Shown here one piece after another: positions 7,822-15,489 of a stretch of 19,330 nt of DNA (positions within the stretch are counted from its first letter, which is position 1; each line of letters begins with the position of its first letter). The notes under the pieces are model-generated. The model was not told the origin of the DNA and made no database searches. It worked only from the letters and a program-made list of their open reading frames with translations. The stretch is from NCBI GenBank assembly GCA_036847245.1, contig DAIUAL010000039.1:1-19330 (forward strand). Direction: 5' to 3'. Source of the DNA: UBA4661 sp002405405 (GTDB lineage Bacteria; Bacteroidota; Ignavibacteria; Kapaibacteriales; UBA4661). Made by a program: the position numbers and the translations under genes.

Positions 7822-8644
7822 GACCAACAACACCTTTGATAATCGTTGTCATTTTAGGTTCAGCATGATTAGCAACTTCAATAATTTCTTGAACAGATAC
7901 GGGTACGAGTGAGTCAGGATAGCACTCATCGGTAATCACTGAAATGCCAAATACCTCCATGCTCATGTGGCGTGCAACAATATTTTCGGGCACGGTACTC
8001 ATACCTACAACATCGGCTCCAATTGTCCGCATAAATCGATACTCTGCACGCGTTTCAAGATTCGGTCCCGCTACAGCAACATAAACACCTTTGCGAATAG
8101 GAATGCCCTGCTGTAAAGCAATATCTTCGGCAATACCGATTAATCGTTGAGAGTATGGTTCACTCATATCAGGAAATCGAGGACCCAGTGTTGCATCGTT
8201 TGGACCAATAAGCGGGTTATCACCCAACATGTTAATGTGGTCAGCGATGATCATGACATCCCCTTTGCGGAAATACGGATTTACCGAGCCACAAGCGTTT
8301 GAAACAATCAATGTTTCAACACCTAATGCCTTCATAACACGTACGGGGAAAGTAATCTCTTGCATTGTGTAGCCTTCGTAGTAATGAAAACGTCCTTGCA
8401 TACACAATACGGACTTACCTGACAATGTACCGATAATGAGTCGTCCATGGTGCGATTCAACGGTAGAGACAGGAAAGTGAGGAATATCCTCATACGCGAT
8501 AGTTGCTTGAATTTCAATATCTCGAATTAAACCGCCAAGCCCAGTACCAAGAATAATTCCAATCTGTGGCTGAAGAATCATCTTTGAATGAATGAATGCT
8601 ACCGCTTCATCGACTGAAATACGCAATGTTGATGGTTGTGCCAT
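7814..8644 (-). CDS. Purine nucleoside phosphorylase (trimeric type)
   Basis: A 276-residue member of the trimeric PNP/MTAP family, which splits purine nucleosides with phosphate to base plus ribose-1-phosphate in the cytosol for purine salvage. Motifs: Gly-Thr-Gly-Leu-Gly (33-37), Gly-Arg-Phe-His-Tyr-Tyr-Glu-Gly-Tyr (84-92), the phosphate-site region Asn-Ala-Cys-Gly-Ser (116-120), Gly-Pro-Asn-Leu-Glu-Thr-Arg-Ala-Glu (193-201) and Gly-Met-Ser-Thr-Val-Pro-Glu (214-220). The base-recognition position has Thr-Asp239-Glu where mammalian PNP has Thr-Asn, which slightly resembles methylthioadenosine phosphorylases. The overall pattern still favours PNP. The ATG at 8644 is preferred over the TTG at 8689, which would add a spurious leader. 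It has no SD site. Confidence 0.92.
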   Translation of the reverse strand: MAQPSTLRISVDEAVAFIHSKMILQPQIGIILGTGLGGLIRDIEIQATIAYEDIPHFPVSTVESHHGRLIIGTLSGKSVLCMQGRFHYYEGYTMQEITFPVRVMKALGVETLIVSNACGSVNPYFRKGDVMIIADHINMLGDNPLIGPNDATLGPRFPDMSEPYSQRLIGIAEDIALQQGIPIRKGVYVAVAGPNLETRAEYRFMRTIGADVVGMSTVPENIVARHMSMEVFGISVITDECYPDSLVPVSVQEIIEVANHAEPKMTTIIKGVVGHV

Positions 8645-8944
8645 AATTATGTTGATAGAGTACAGTAATACAGAAAGAAGGCAAGTCAATTTGACTATAT
8701 CATATCAGTCTACGATAGACAAACACCATGATTACAATATACTCACTTTCTTGACGAACGATTCGCATTCCTAAAAGAATATCATCGAATTATACATCAA
8801 AGACTCATTTGTAAAATGAAGAAAACTTCATCTACCTTCGCCCGTGAAATGCGTAATTTTGTGGCTGTCTTGCAAAGTACCTTACTCTAGCGTAGTACGT
8901 ATGAGCGGTTCTGAAGCATTTTCTTTTTTCTACGATTTGGTTTT
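8645..8944. other. Divergent intergenic region between PNP gene and typA
   Basis: This 300-base region has no supportable gene and must hold the promoters for both divergent genes. The clearest element is a 13-base palindrome, AGTCAA-T-TTGACT at 8684-8696, placed 40 bases before the PNP ATG; each arm contains TTGAC, so it may double as a -35 region and operator. No clear TAnnTTTG or TATAAT box was found for either gene. No SD precedes the typA ATG. Confidence 0.4.
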
Positions 8945-10810
8945 ATGAGTACAACAACATCTTTGAACGGTACGGTTCACCGCAATGAGCATATCCGCAA
9001 CATTGCTATTATCGCCCATGTTGACCATGGCAAAACTACTCTTGTCGATCATTTAATGCGCCAATCCGGCACATTCCGCGAGAACCAACAAGTACAAGAG
9101 CGCGCTATGGATAGTATGGACTTAGAGCGCGAAAAAGGTATTACCATCATGGCAAAAAATGCTGCTGTTCGTTGGAAAGACATCAAAATCAATATCGTTG
9201 ATACTCCCGGTCACTCAGATTTTGGTGGCGAAGTTGAGCGCGTGTTAAGTATGGTCGATGGCGTTATTTTGCTCTGTGATGCTGCTGAGGGTCCACTTCC
9301 ACAAACTCGTTTCGTATTGAAAAAAGCACTTGAAATGAATCTCACACCGATTGTTGTTATCAATAAAATCGATCGTGGTGATGCGCGCCCTAACGAAGTT
9401 CTCGATGAAGTGTATAACCTCTTCATCAATCTCGGTGCAGAATACGAACAATTAGATTTTCCCGTTATCTATGCTATTGGCAAACGTGGTATTGCACAAT
9501 ATGCACTCGACCAACCTTCCGAGACACTAGAGCCGCTTTTTGAAACCATTATCAAGCACATCCCTGCACCAATTTGCCGCCCGGATGAACCATTTCAAAT
9601 GATTATTGCGGCACTGCAATGGAATGATTATGTCGGTCGCATTGCGATTGGTCGTGTTCATCGTGGTCAAGCAAAAATCGGCGATACCGTTACCTTGATT
9701 CGTCCTGATGGCAGTAATGAAAATCAGCGCATTACCAAGTTGTACACGTTTGAGGGTATGGCACGTGCTGAAAAAGAATCGATTGAAGCAGGTGATCTTG
9801 TTGCTCTTTCGGGTTTTGAGAATGTCCACATCGGTGATACACTTGCCGATCCTTCAGCACCGGAACCTCTACCCTATGTCAACATCGACGAGCCGACTAT
9901 TGCCATGACCTTTATGGTAAATACATCGCCATTTGCAGGACGTGAAGGTAAATTTGTTACTACACCAAAACTCCGTGAGCGTTTGTACCGCGAATTGAGA
10001 AACAACGTTGCTCTACGTGTTGAAGATACCGATAGTGCCGATGCATTTAAAGTGTCTGGTCGTGGTGAATTACAATTGGCAATTCTTATCGAAACTATGC
10101 GTCGCGAAGGCTATGAGTTTGCTGTATCAAAGCCCGAAGTTCTTTTCCGTCGTGATGAGCACGGCACTTTGTTGGAGCCAACCGAGCATGTGATTGTTGA
10201 TGTTTCACAAGCACAAATTGGCACTGTTATCGAACTGCTCGGTAAACGCAAAGCCGATATGCTCAATATGACTCCTGCCGGTGATGCTGTACGCGCTGAA
10301 TTCATCGTTCCAGCTCGTGGCTTGATTGGCTTTCGCACAGAGTTTTTAACAGCAACACGTGGCGAAGGTATTATTCACCACACATTTCATGGCTATGCAG
10401 AACATAAAGGTGCTTTCGCAACGCGCAACCGCGGCTCGCTTGTTGCAATGGAAACAGGCATGGCAACAGCATACTCGCTTGAATCCATCCAAGAGCGCGG
10501 TGTACTGTTTATCTCACCTCAAACCGATATTTATGAAGGTATGGTCGTTGGTGAAAATTCACGTGAAAATGATCTTCCCGTCAATGTTTGTAAAGCAAAA
10601 CACTTGACTAATATGCGGGCAAGTGGTTCTGATGGTGTAGTAAAACTAGATACTCCCCGACTCATGAGCTTAGAGCAATTCATTGAATTTATTGCTGAGG
10701 ACGAGTTATTAGAGATTACCCCGCAAAGTATTCGTATTCGTAAAAAAATTCTTGATGCCAATGCCCGCGCTCGAGCAAGAAAACGCGCTATGGCAGAAAC
10801 TGAAGAGTAG
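8945..10810 (+). CDS. typA: Ribosome-associated GTPase TypA/BipA
   Basis: A 621-residue translational GTPase of the elongation-factor family. The G domain shows Ala-His-Val-Asp-His-Gly-Lys-Thr-Thr (24-32), Arg-Glu-Lys-Gly-Ile-Thr-Ile (62-68), Asp-Thr-Pro-Gly-His (86-90) and Asn-Lys-Ile-Asp (140-143). EF-G-like beta-barrel and alpha/beta domains follow, then the TypA-specific C-terminal domain with Gly-Leu-Ile-Gly-Phe-Arg-Thr-Glu-Phe. TypA/BipA binds the 70S ribosome and aids large-subunit assembly and growth at low temperature or under stress. Length and motif order are typical. It is the only complete plus-strand gene in the window and ends at a bidirectional terminator. Confidence 0.97.
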   Translation: MSTTTSLNGTVHRNEHIRNIAIIAHVDHGKTTLVDHLMRQSGTFRENQQVQERAMDSMDLEREKGITIMAKNAAVRWKDIKINIVDTPGHSDFGGEVERVLSMVDGVILLCDAAEGPLPQTRFVLKKALEMNLTPIVVINKIDRGDARPNEVLDEVYNLFINLGAEYEQLDFPVIYAIGKRGIAQYALDQPSETLEPLFETIIKHIPAPICRPDEPFQMIIAALQWNDYVGRIAIGRVHRGQAKIGDTVTLIRPDGSNENQRITKLYTFEGMARAEKESIEAGDLVALSGFENVHIGDTLADPSAPEPLPYVNIDEPTIAMTFMVNTSPFAGREGKFVTTPKLRERLYRELRNNVALRVEDTDSADAFKVSGRGELQLAILIETMRREGYEFAVSKPEVLFRRDEHGTLLEPTEHVIVDVSQAQIGTVIELLGKRKADMLNMTPAGDAVRAEFIVPARGLIGFRTEFLTATRGEGIIHHTFHGYAEHKGAFATRNRGSLVAMETGMATAYSLESIQERGVLFISPQTDIYEGMVVGENSRENDLPVNVCKAKHLTNMRASGSDGVVKLDTPRLMSLEQFIEFIAEDELLEITPQSIRIRKKILDANARARARKRAMAETEE

Positions 10811-10858
10811 TTCAAGAAAATGGATATTCGTTTAGGATTGAATACTTTGAATACCAAT

Positions 10859-10887
10859 AAAAAAGCCGACTTCCGTCGGCTTTTTTT
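10859..10887. terminator. Bidirectional intrinsic terminator between typA and flgM
   Basis: AAAAAAGCCGAC at 10859-10870 and GTCGGCTTTTTTT at 10875-10887 form a GC-rich stem with a TTCC loop. A-runs and T-runs flank it on opposite sides, so it should terminate typA on the plus strand and the flaG-flgM operon on the minus strand. Confidence 0.93.
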
Positions 10888-10971
10888 GTACGCATATTGT
10901 TCAACAAGCTATCGCAAGCATTACCAATCAACACTTTAAAAAGTGTGATAATCAAGAGAAGTAGCTCACTC

Positions 10972-11235
10972 TTATAGTGCTTTATCAATGAGTTTTGCGG
11001 TCTCAGAGATAACCTCAGGTGTGTTGTAATACCCTGAACTAAGACGAGAACGTACTTGTGATAACTTTTCGCTTCTTTGTGTGTCACGCAAGTTTTGTGC
11101 TTGTGGAGAAAGCTCCAAACGATCGCGACGATCAGCACGTGCCGTTTGTTGCTGTGCCTGCGCAGACGCCGCGCGCTGTACATTCGTACTAGACGGATTA
11201 ACAGGGGATGACGATGATACTGATTTAATGTCCAT
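10972..11235 (-). CDS. flgM: Anti-sigma-28 factor FlgM
   Basis: An 87-residue protein with a low-complexity Ser/Gln/Ala-rich N-terminal half and a helical C-terminal half, the layout of FlgM. Family-like pieces are Asp-Arg-Leu-Glu-Leu-Ser-Pro-Gln-Ala-Gln (about 38-47) and the C-terminal Leu-Ser-Gln-Val-Arg-Ser-Arg-Leu-Ser-Ser-Gly-Tyr-Tyr stretch followed by an Ala-Lys-Leu helix. FlgM holds sigma-28 (FliA) inactive until the hook is complete and FlgM is exported. It is the last gene of a tight operon, four bases after the FlgN/FliT-like gene. The operon starts at a sigma-28 promoter, which would give negative feedback. Confidence 0.8.
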   Translation of the reverse strand: MDIKSVSSSSPVNPSSTNVQRAASAQAQQQTARADRRDRLELSPQAQNLRDTQRSEKLSQVRSRLSSGYYNTPEVISETAKLIDKAL

Positions 11236-11239
11236 GATA

Positions 11240-11593
11240 TTAACCTGCTAAATAGGCGTTGAGATGTTTTCCTCTGTAAATCGCACGCAACTTTTCTTGC
11301 GTATCGCTTACGGCTTGATCAAGAAGCTGTCGCGCCTTTGTATCCAATTGAAGAAATTCTTGTTCTTCTTGTAAATACGCTTCGCGAAATTCACTGTCTG
11401 TTTGCTTTAATACTGGAAGCTGGGTACGAGCAAGAACAAATTCTTCAATAGCTTTTTCTCGTTGCTCATATAACTCCGCTACTCTCATATCGAAGCCGAC
11501 TTCTTTTGCTTCTAATAGAGCAAGAATTTCTCGTGTTTCATTGGAGCATGTACGAAGGAGAGAAAGTATATGCTCTTGATTTTTTGTCATCAT
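11240..11593 (-). CDS. Putative FlgN/FliT-like flagellar export chaperone
   Basis: A 117-residue, strongly helical and charged protein with coiled-coil character throughout (many Glu, Gln, Leu and Arg; no Trp, one Cys). Sequence motifs are weak. The assignment rests on size, helical build, a C-terminal segment with Tyr-Arg-Gly and Ala-Tyr-Leu similar in style to FlgN/FliT proteins, and its position directly before flgM. flgM-flgN pairs are common in flagellated bacteria. Such chaperones guard hook-filament junction or cap proteins before export. The ATG at 11593 is followed by a second ATG. It begins five bases after the flaG stop. Confidence 0.6.
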   Translation of the reverse strand: MMTKNQEHILSLLRTCSNETREILALLEAKEVGFDMRVAELYEQREKAIEEFVLARTQLPVLKQTDSEFREAYLQEEQEFLQLDTKARQLLDQAVSDTQEKLRAIYRGKHLNAYLAG

Positions 11594-11598
11594 GATTT

Positions 11599-11991
11599 TT
11601 AGTCATTGACCGAACCTTGCTCTAGCCGACAGGAAAGTAACTGTGCTAATTTCAGCGACTCTTCCGAAGGAAGCTGACGAACTACTTCATCTGTACGCGA
11701 ATCTACAATTTTCACGACAAGTTTGCGCGTAGAACTATCCACATTAATCTTCGCGTAGGTATTATTCGGCAGAAGCTTTTGTAATTCTGATTGCACCTGC
11801 GTGAAATCCGGGCGATTCGGCTCGCGATCCCGTTCCTTGCGCTTTTCAACCTGCGAAGCACTTTCTGTACCTCGCTCACGAACGGAACGCTGAGACGATG
11901 AGGTCTGTTCAGGTAACTCCTGAAAGTCAAGTCTGCCACCTTCAGTGGGTAAAACAGGAGGGAGCTGTACTCCTTGAACTGTATTAATCAT
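11599..11991 (-). CDS. flaG: FlaG family flagellar protein
   Basis: About 130 residues. The N-terminal half is polar, charged and probably disordered. The C-terminal half (about 63-120) is the FlaG domain with Ala-Lys-Ile-Asn-Val-Asp, Leu-Val-Val-Lys-Ile-Val-Asp and Thr-Asp-Glu-Val-Val-Arg-Gln-Leu-Pro-Ser-Glu-Glu. FlaG affects filament length in several bacteria and is normally found next to fliD or flagellin genes, as here. The ATG at 11991 is chosen because GGAG lies six bases before it. An ATG at 12060 would add a hydrophobic leader not typical of FlaG. It is the first gene of the flaG-flgN-like-flgM operon. Confidence 0.85.
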   Translation of the reverse strand: MINTVQGVQLPPVLPTEGGRLDFQELPEQTSSSQRSVRERGTESASQVEKRKERDREPNRPDFTQVQSELQKLLPNNTYAKINVDSSTRKLVVKIVDSRTDEVVRQLPSEESLKLAQLLSCRLEQGSVND

Positions 11992-12295
11992 GATATGCTC
12001 CGTAGATAAAAACAACAAAATTTGAATAGCAAACGAAATCGCAACGGCGCAAAATATCATCTAATACATTTTGAAAGATATTCTGCTGTGTTGGGCATTG
12101 TTATGAAGCTATCCTCGCTTCGTTATTCTTCATCCTTGGAAATTAAACATGCCATGAATAGTCATTTCCTTTAATATAAAACCATATACCCTAGCTCTAT
12201 GTCGAGTATCGGCAGTTATTTATAAAACTTTAGCAAAATCATTATTTGATTCGACTTGTTCAATTTATCCCTAATTCAGCTTTTTAAGACCCTCC
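11992..12295 (-). other. Long leader and promoter region of the flaG operon
   Basis: This stretch of about 304 bases between fliD and flaG contains the sigma-28 promoter at 12206-12232, predicting a 5' leader of roughly 205 bases before the flaG ATG. Within the leader is a possible 10-codon reading frame on the minus strand (12123-12155, ATG preceded by AAGGA) and, just after it, a small hairpin GAAGC-N7-GCTTC at about 12110-12126. These leader elements are tentative. No terminator for fliD was seen. Confidence 0.4.
12206..12232 (-). promoter_or_regulatory. Sigma-28 (FliA) promoter of flaG operon
   Basis: On the minus strand the sequence is TAAAGTTT-N11-GCCGATAC. The -35 box equals the enteric FliA consensus and the -10 box differs from GCCGATAA only in the last base. 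The 11-base spacer is exact. The start of transcription is expected near 12199. Confidence 0.9.
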
Positions 12296-13780
12296 TTAGA
12301 ATGTCCTTGTAAAGCTATTAAACTGGGACTGCGCGCGTGATTGCGCAGTAATTAAATTTTCGTACTGTTGTCGAAAAGAGTTTGCTTGATTCTCTAATGT
12401 GGTTTGAGCACTTGCCCTGCGTGTCCGTAAGGTTGTTAACTCTGTTTGGATCTGTTGCGACCTGCTTCGAATTGTACCACCATCAGCAAGCGAAGGGTTC
12501 AATATATTTTGAATCCTCGATGAAAATTGAGAAAACAGGTTAGCAACATCTTGAGTATTGGTATTAACCGCTTGCTGAAAACGATCCGTGTCAACTACTT
12601 TCAAGATACCGGCATCATCAAAACGGATCCCTACATCCGCCAACACTTGTGCGGTACCAGTAGATAAGAGCTGCGAAGTCGCCGCTTGGCGTAGATTAAA
12701 GCGCATCGCGGTAATTGACGTTTCGCGTGAGCCACGAGTATCACTCAGTGCGCGAAGTGCTGAATTATAGTTATCGATTAATGAACGTACATTATTGGCA
12801 AGTGCCGTCGGATCCGTTGCAGTTGTTACAGCAAGGGGAGCATCGGTGGCTGCCTGCGGACGGCGCAGTGAGATTGTCGTCCCTTCGACTGCATTTTCAA
12901 TCGTATTAGAGGAACTGTTTACCGTGATACCATTGATTTGGACTTGCGCGCTTAAGTTTGCAGACGTAGCCTGACCAAAGCCCGCTCGCGAACTTGTGAA
13001 GACATCACGCTCCGGCGGAGGCGGTGCACCCGGCGCAGCTGGGGGGGGCGGTGGATCATTAGGCGAATTTTGCCGTAAACCACTAAATCCTAGTGCATTT
13101 ACGAGACTACTACTGCTTGTCCGCGTATCTAAAACTAATCTGTTATCCGCACCAAGTTCCTTTGAGGCAAAAAGTAAACGCCCACTAGTCGAAGAATCAC
13201 GCACGAATGTTGCTGTAACAATTGTTGACTGCGTGTTTACTGCTGAGGCAATTGCACTTAACGCACCCTCATTGGTCGTAACATTGGTAAAGTCAACCGT
13301 GCCCTTTGAATCAACCCCATTCACAGTAAAATTCAAAGGCTTTTTGTCAACAAATGCGCTGTTTTTTTCAGTCAAGTTTGTAAATCGATTCGACGCTAAA
13401 GTATCATTAGTCGCCAATCGGTCAACACGAAGAGCAACTGATTGTCCCGGAATAGTCGAACTGCTTGCCGATACTGTTGCTACTGTCGTATCGGAAGATG
13501 TTGCTGTTCGCGTTTGAAAACGTGACACACTTGTTGCAGGATCAACAAAGTTAGATGCGGCATCAACAGCTCCCCTTAGTGATGTACGAAGAGAATTAAA
13601 AAAGATCGTTGATTGGTTAAGCGCCTGCGTGCGCTGATCAATGCGATCAATAGGTGCCTGCCTCGTGCGACGAAATGCCGCAACAAGTTGGTCGAGTGTT
13701 GTGCCGGTAGAAGATGCTCCACTGTTACGGAGTAGATTATTACCGACTTGGAGAGCAAGAGAATTTGAACTGTCTGACAT
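12296..13780 (-). CDS. fliD: Flagellar hook-associated protein 2 (filament cap)
   Basis: A 494-residue FliD. The N-terminal domain (about 27-130) has Thr-Thr-Leu-Asp-Gln-Leu-Val. The C-terminal part (about 265-490) has the Asn-Asn-Val-Arg-Ser-Leu-Ile-Asp-Asn-Tyr-Asn region and ends in a Gln-rich coiled coil. FliD pentamers cap the growing filament and help fold flagellin subunits. A proline-rich linker at residues 240-256 (five prolines, then Ala/Gly, then four prolines) sits in the exposed middle domain. It is coded by a sequence with a run of eight C on the coding strand. A strong SD site (GAGGTG) lies five bases before the ATG. It follows fliS by 68 bases, a standard fliS-fliD pairing, here with fliS first. 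Confidence 0.93.
   Translation of the reverse strand: MSDSSNSLALQVGNNLLRNSGASSTGTTLDQLVAAFRRTRQAPIDRIDQRTQALNQSTIFFNSLRTSLRGAVDAASNFVDPATSVSRFQTRTATSSDTTVATVSASSSTIPGQSVALRVDRLATNDTLASNRFTNLTEKNSAFVDKKPLNFTVNGVDSKGTVDFTNVTTNEGALSAIASAVNTQSTIVTATFVRDSSTSGRLLFASKELGADNRLVLDTRTSSSSLVNALGFSGLRQNSPNDPPPPPAAPGAPPPPERDVFTSSRAGFGQATSANLSAQVQINGITVNSSSNTIENAVEGTTISLRRPQAATDAPLAVTTATDPTALANNVRSLIDNYNSALRALSDTRGSRETSITAMRFNLRQAATSQLLSTGTAQVLADVGIRFDDAGILKVVDTDRFQQAVNTNTQDVANLFSQFSSRIQNILNPSLADGGTIRSRSQQIQTELTTLRTRRASAQTTLENQANSFRQQYENLITAQSRAQSQFNSFTRTF
13041..13048 (-). repeat. C8 homopolymer inside fliD
   Basis: Eight consecutive C on the coding strand (G8 on plus) encode part of the five-proline run of FliD. 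A gain or loss of one base would shift the frame about halfway through the gene and remove the C-terminal half. Confidence 0.9.
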
Positions 13781-13848
13781 ATGATCACCTCATATTATCC
13801 GTGACACCAAGAGAACATTAATGTATATAAGGAACTCTGATTGTGAAT

Positions 13849-14205
13849 TTACCCGTTCAAATTGAATGCAGTTGCCCATGATGTCCGCAATTCCTGAATA
13901 ATATGAATTGCTTCATCATATTTCTGGGTTGAAATACATCGCTGACAGTACTGGTATAAGCGGAATAATGGTACCGCTTGGTCTTTGTATTCAAAATTGA
14001 GCGCACCGATTAATGCATCTAATGCTTTATTCATACGAACGATATCTTTTTTTTTCGCGTTGACAAGAAAGAAATCATATGTTTTCAGAATGATTTTTTC
14101 CGGCGACCACTGCATAACCTCTTGTTCAAGGTAACCTGAAACAAGTGCCTTGCCCTTGGCGGCAGTGTAAGGATTTCGGGCTAATGGTTGTTGCTGTGAT
14201 TGCAT
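13849..14205 (-). CDS. fliS: Flagellin export chaperone FliS
   Basis: A 118-residue helical protein with the FliS layout. Asn-Pro-Tyr-Thr near the N-terminus is followed by Ser-Pro-Glu-Lys-Ile-Ile-Leu-Lys-Thr-Tyr-Asp-Phe-Phe (about 34-46), Asn-Lys-Ala-Leu-Asp-Ala-Leu-Ile (58-65), Leu-Asn-Phe-Glu-Tyr and Leu-Tyr-Gln-Tyr-Cys. FliS binds the C-terminus of flagellin in the cytosol and prevents early polymerisation before export. Its place between a flagellin gene and fliD supports the call. A purine-rich GAAGAAAG precedes the ATG by a few bases. No sigma-28 promoter is evident directly upstream, so it may depend on read-through from the flagellin gene or on another promoter. Confidence 0.87.
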   Translation of the reverse strand: MQSQQQPLARNPYTAAKGKALVSGYLEQEVMQWSPEKIILKTYDFFLVNAKKKDIVRMNKALDALIGALNFEYKDQAVPLFRLYQYCQRCISTQKYDEAIHIIQELRTSWATAFNLNG

Positions 14206-14275
14206 AACTTTCTTCTCGTCATAGAAATAAACACGAACAATGCTTATACGATTTAGTCGCTTACAAAAGTACGCA

Positions 14276-14335
14276 AGCGAGAGAAATAATCTCCTTATTA
14301 TAAGGAATAAGAAGAATCTGCGGCTTTCTCTCGCT
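14276..14335. other. Compound inverted repeat between first flagellin gene and fliS
   Basis: AGCGAGAGAAA (14276-14286) and TTTCTCTCGCT (14325-14335) form a perfect 11-bp stem. The 38-base loop itself contains TCCTTA-TTA-TAAGGA, a second hairpin. There is no T-run directly after either arm, unlike the two other flagellin terminators. It may attenuate or process the flagellin mRNA while letting some transcription reach fliS-fliD. Confidence 0.6.
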
Positions 14336-14400
14336 CACGACCTACATGAATAATAGCCCACACTATCGCACATCAACTTCAATCAACTATTGCTTTTTAC

Positions 14401-15318
14401 TTAGCGGAGGAGCTGAAGGAAATTCTGTGGGTTCTGATTCGACTGCGCCAATGATGTTATCGAGGTCTGCTGCAAGAACTGTCCGCGGATCAACTCCAAT
14501 TGCTCAGTGGCTACATCCGCATCTTCTATCCGCGATATCGCCGAGTTGAAGTTCGTAATCTGTGATTGCAATGCCTCTTGCTGTGAATCCAAACGATTCG
14601 ATATACCTCCAACAAATGATGCAAATTTGCTCAGGTTATCCGCCGCCAACGATAATGACTGCAGGGTAATGCTGATCTGTGTGCTTGAGAATATACCTAA
14701 ACTGCTCGTTGTAATATCATTCAAGGATGACAAATTCAATGCATTGACACCAGCGAAAGCATTCGACGATCCACGAACATCAACTACATTCGATGCACTA
14801 TTGGCTGTCGTCAGGTCAATCCCCAAAGTCAATACTGCATTGTTTGCCTGAAAACCTATTACAAAGTCACCGGAATAACTTCCCGCCAACAATGCTCGAC
14901 CACCAAAAATCGTTGAATCTACTACCGTCTGGATCTGTTGTACTAAACGATATGCCGATTGCGCCAAAGCGACTTTCTCATCTGTACCCAATGCACCCGA
15001 TGATGCCGTCGCCGTTGCTTGTTGAACTTGTGTCAACAACGACGAAATATTCGACAACCCATCCTGCGTAATCGACGTTACATTCTTACCGTCGCCAACA
15101 GCATTCAACGCTGATCGCAAACTTGTTACCCGTGATCCCAATGACCGCGAGGTGATATATCCTGCAACATCATCCGATGCCGCATTGATGCGCTTCCCTG
15201 TGGATAAACGCAATTGACGCAATGCAATACTTTCACTCGAGGCACGCAATGAATTATATGCGTTCTCCGCCGGTGCGTTTGATCGTATCCGTCCTGCATT
15301 TGCTACTGCTACTGGCAT
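14401..15318 (-). CDS. fliC: Flagellin (copy 1, identical to copy 3)
   Basis: A 305-residue short flagellin that forms the filament. The N-terminal D0/D1 helices include Leu-Arg-Leu-Ser-Thr-Gly-Lys-Arg-Ile-Asn-Ala-Ala-Ser-Asp-Asp (36-50). The C-terminal D1/D0 region includes Asn-Arg-Leu-Asp-Ser-Gln-Gln, Ile-Glu-Asp-Ala-Asp-Val-Ala (264-270) and ends Phe-Leu-Gln-Leu-Leu-Arg. The central region (about 140-225) is short, so there is little room for outer D2/D3 domains. Ser and Thr are frequent and Cys is absent. The coding sequence is identical to the copy at 16836-17753, while flanking DNA differs. GGAG lies six bases before the ATG. A sigma-28 promoter lies at 15409-15435. Confidence 0.96.
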   Translation of the reverse strand: MPVAVANAGRIRSNAPAENAYNSLRASSESIALRQLRLSTGKRINAASDDVAGYITSRSLGSRVTSLRSALNAVGDGKNVTSITQDGLSNISSLLTQVQQATATASSGALGTDEKVALAQSAYRLVQQIQTVVDSTIFGGRALLAGSYSGDFVIGFQANNAVLTLGIDLTTANSASNVVDVRGSSNAFAGVNALNLSSLNDITTSSLGIFSSTQISITLQSLSLAADNLSKFASFVGGISNRLDSQQEALQSQITNFNSAISRIEDADVATEQLELIRGQFLQQTSITSLAQSNQNPQNFLQLLR

Positions 15319-15408
15319 GACCTACTCCAACACGAAAAAATATGATATAGTGAGGGCATCCTGCCGATTGTTAATTATCATTGTTTTATGGTAGTCCTTC
15401 TTCTCGGC

Positions 15409-15435
15409 TTATCGGATGAAATACTCAAAACTTTA
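15409..15435 (-). promoter_or_regulatory. Sigma-28 promoter of flagellin copy 1
   Basis: On the minus strand: TAAAGTTT-N11-TCCGATAA. The -35 box is the exact consensus, the -10 box has one mismatch, and the spacer is 11. The predicted start near 15402 leaves a leader of about 84 bases. Confidence 0.9.
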
Positions 15436-15489
15436 GTTTTTTGTCTTCCCTCATCCATTTATGGGACAGATAACTCATCAAGAGTTTGT

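Noticed and set aside
10812..11183. Minus-strand frame of 123 codons overlapping flgM
   Set aside because: It crosses the bidirectional terminator and is out of frame with flgM, which fits its neighbours much better.
12996..13517. Plus-strand frame of 173 codons opposite fliD
   Set aside because: Shadow of fliD; its glycine-rich start is the complement of the proline run.
14507..14851. Plus-strand frame of 114 codons inside flagellin copies 1 and 3 (also 16942-17286)
   Set aside because: It is an antisense shadow of the flagellin gene; its repetition simply follows from the identical coding sequences.
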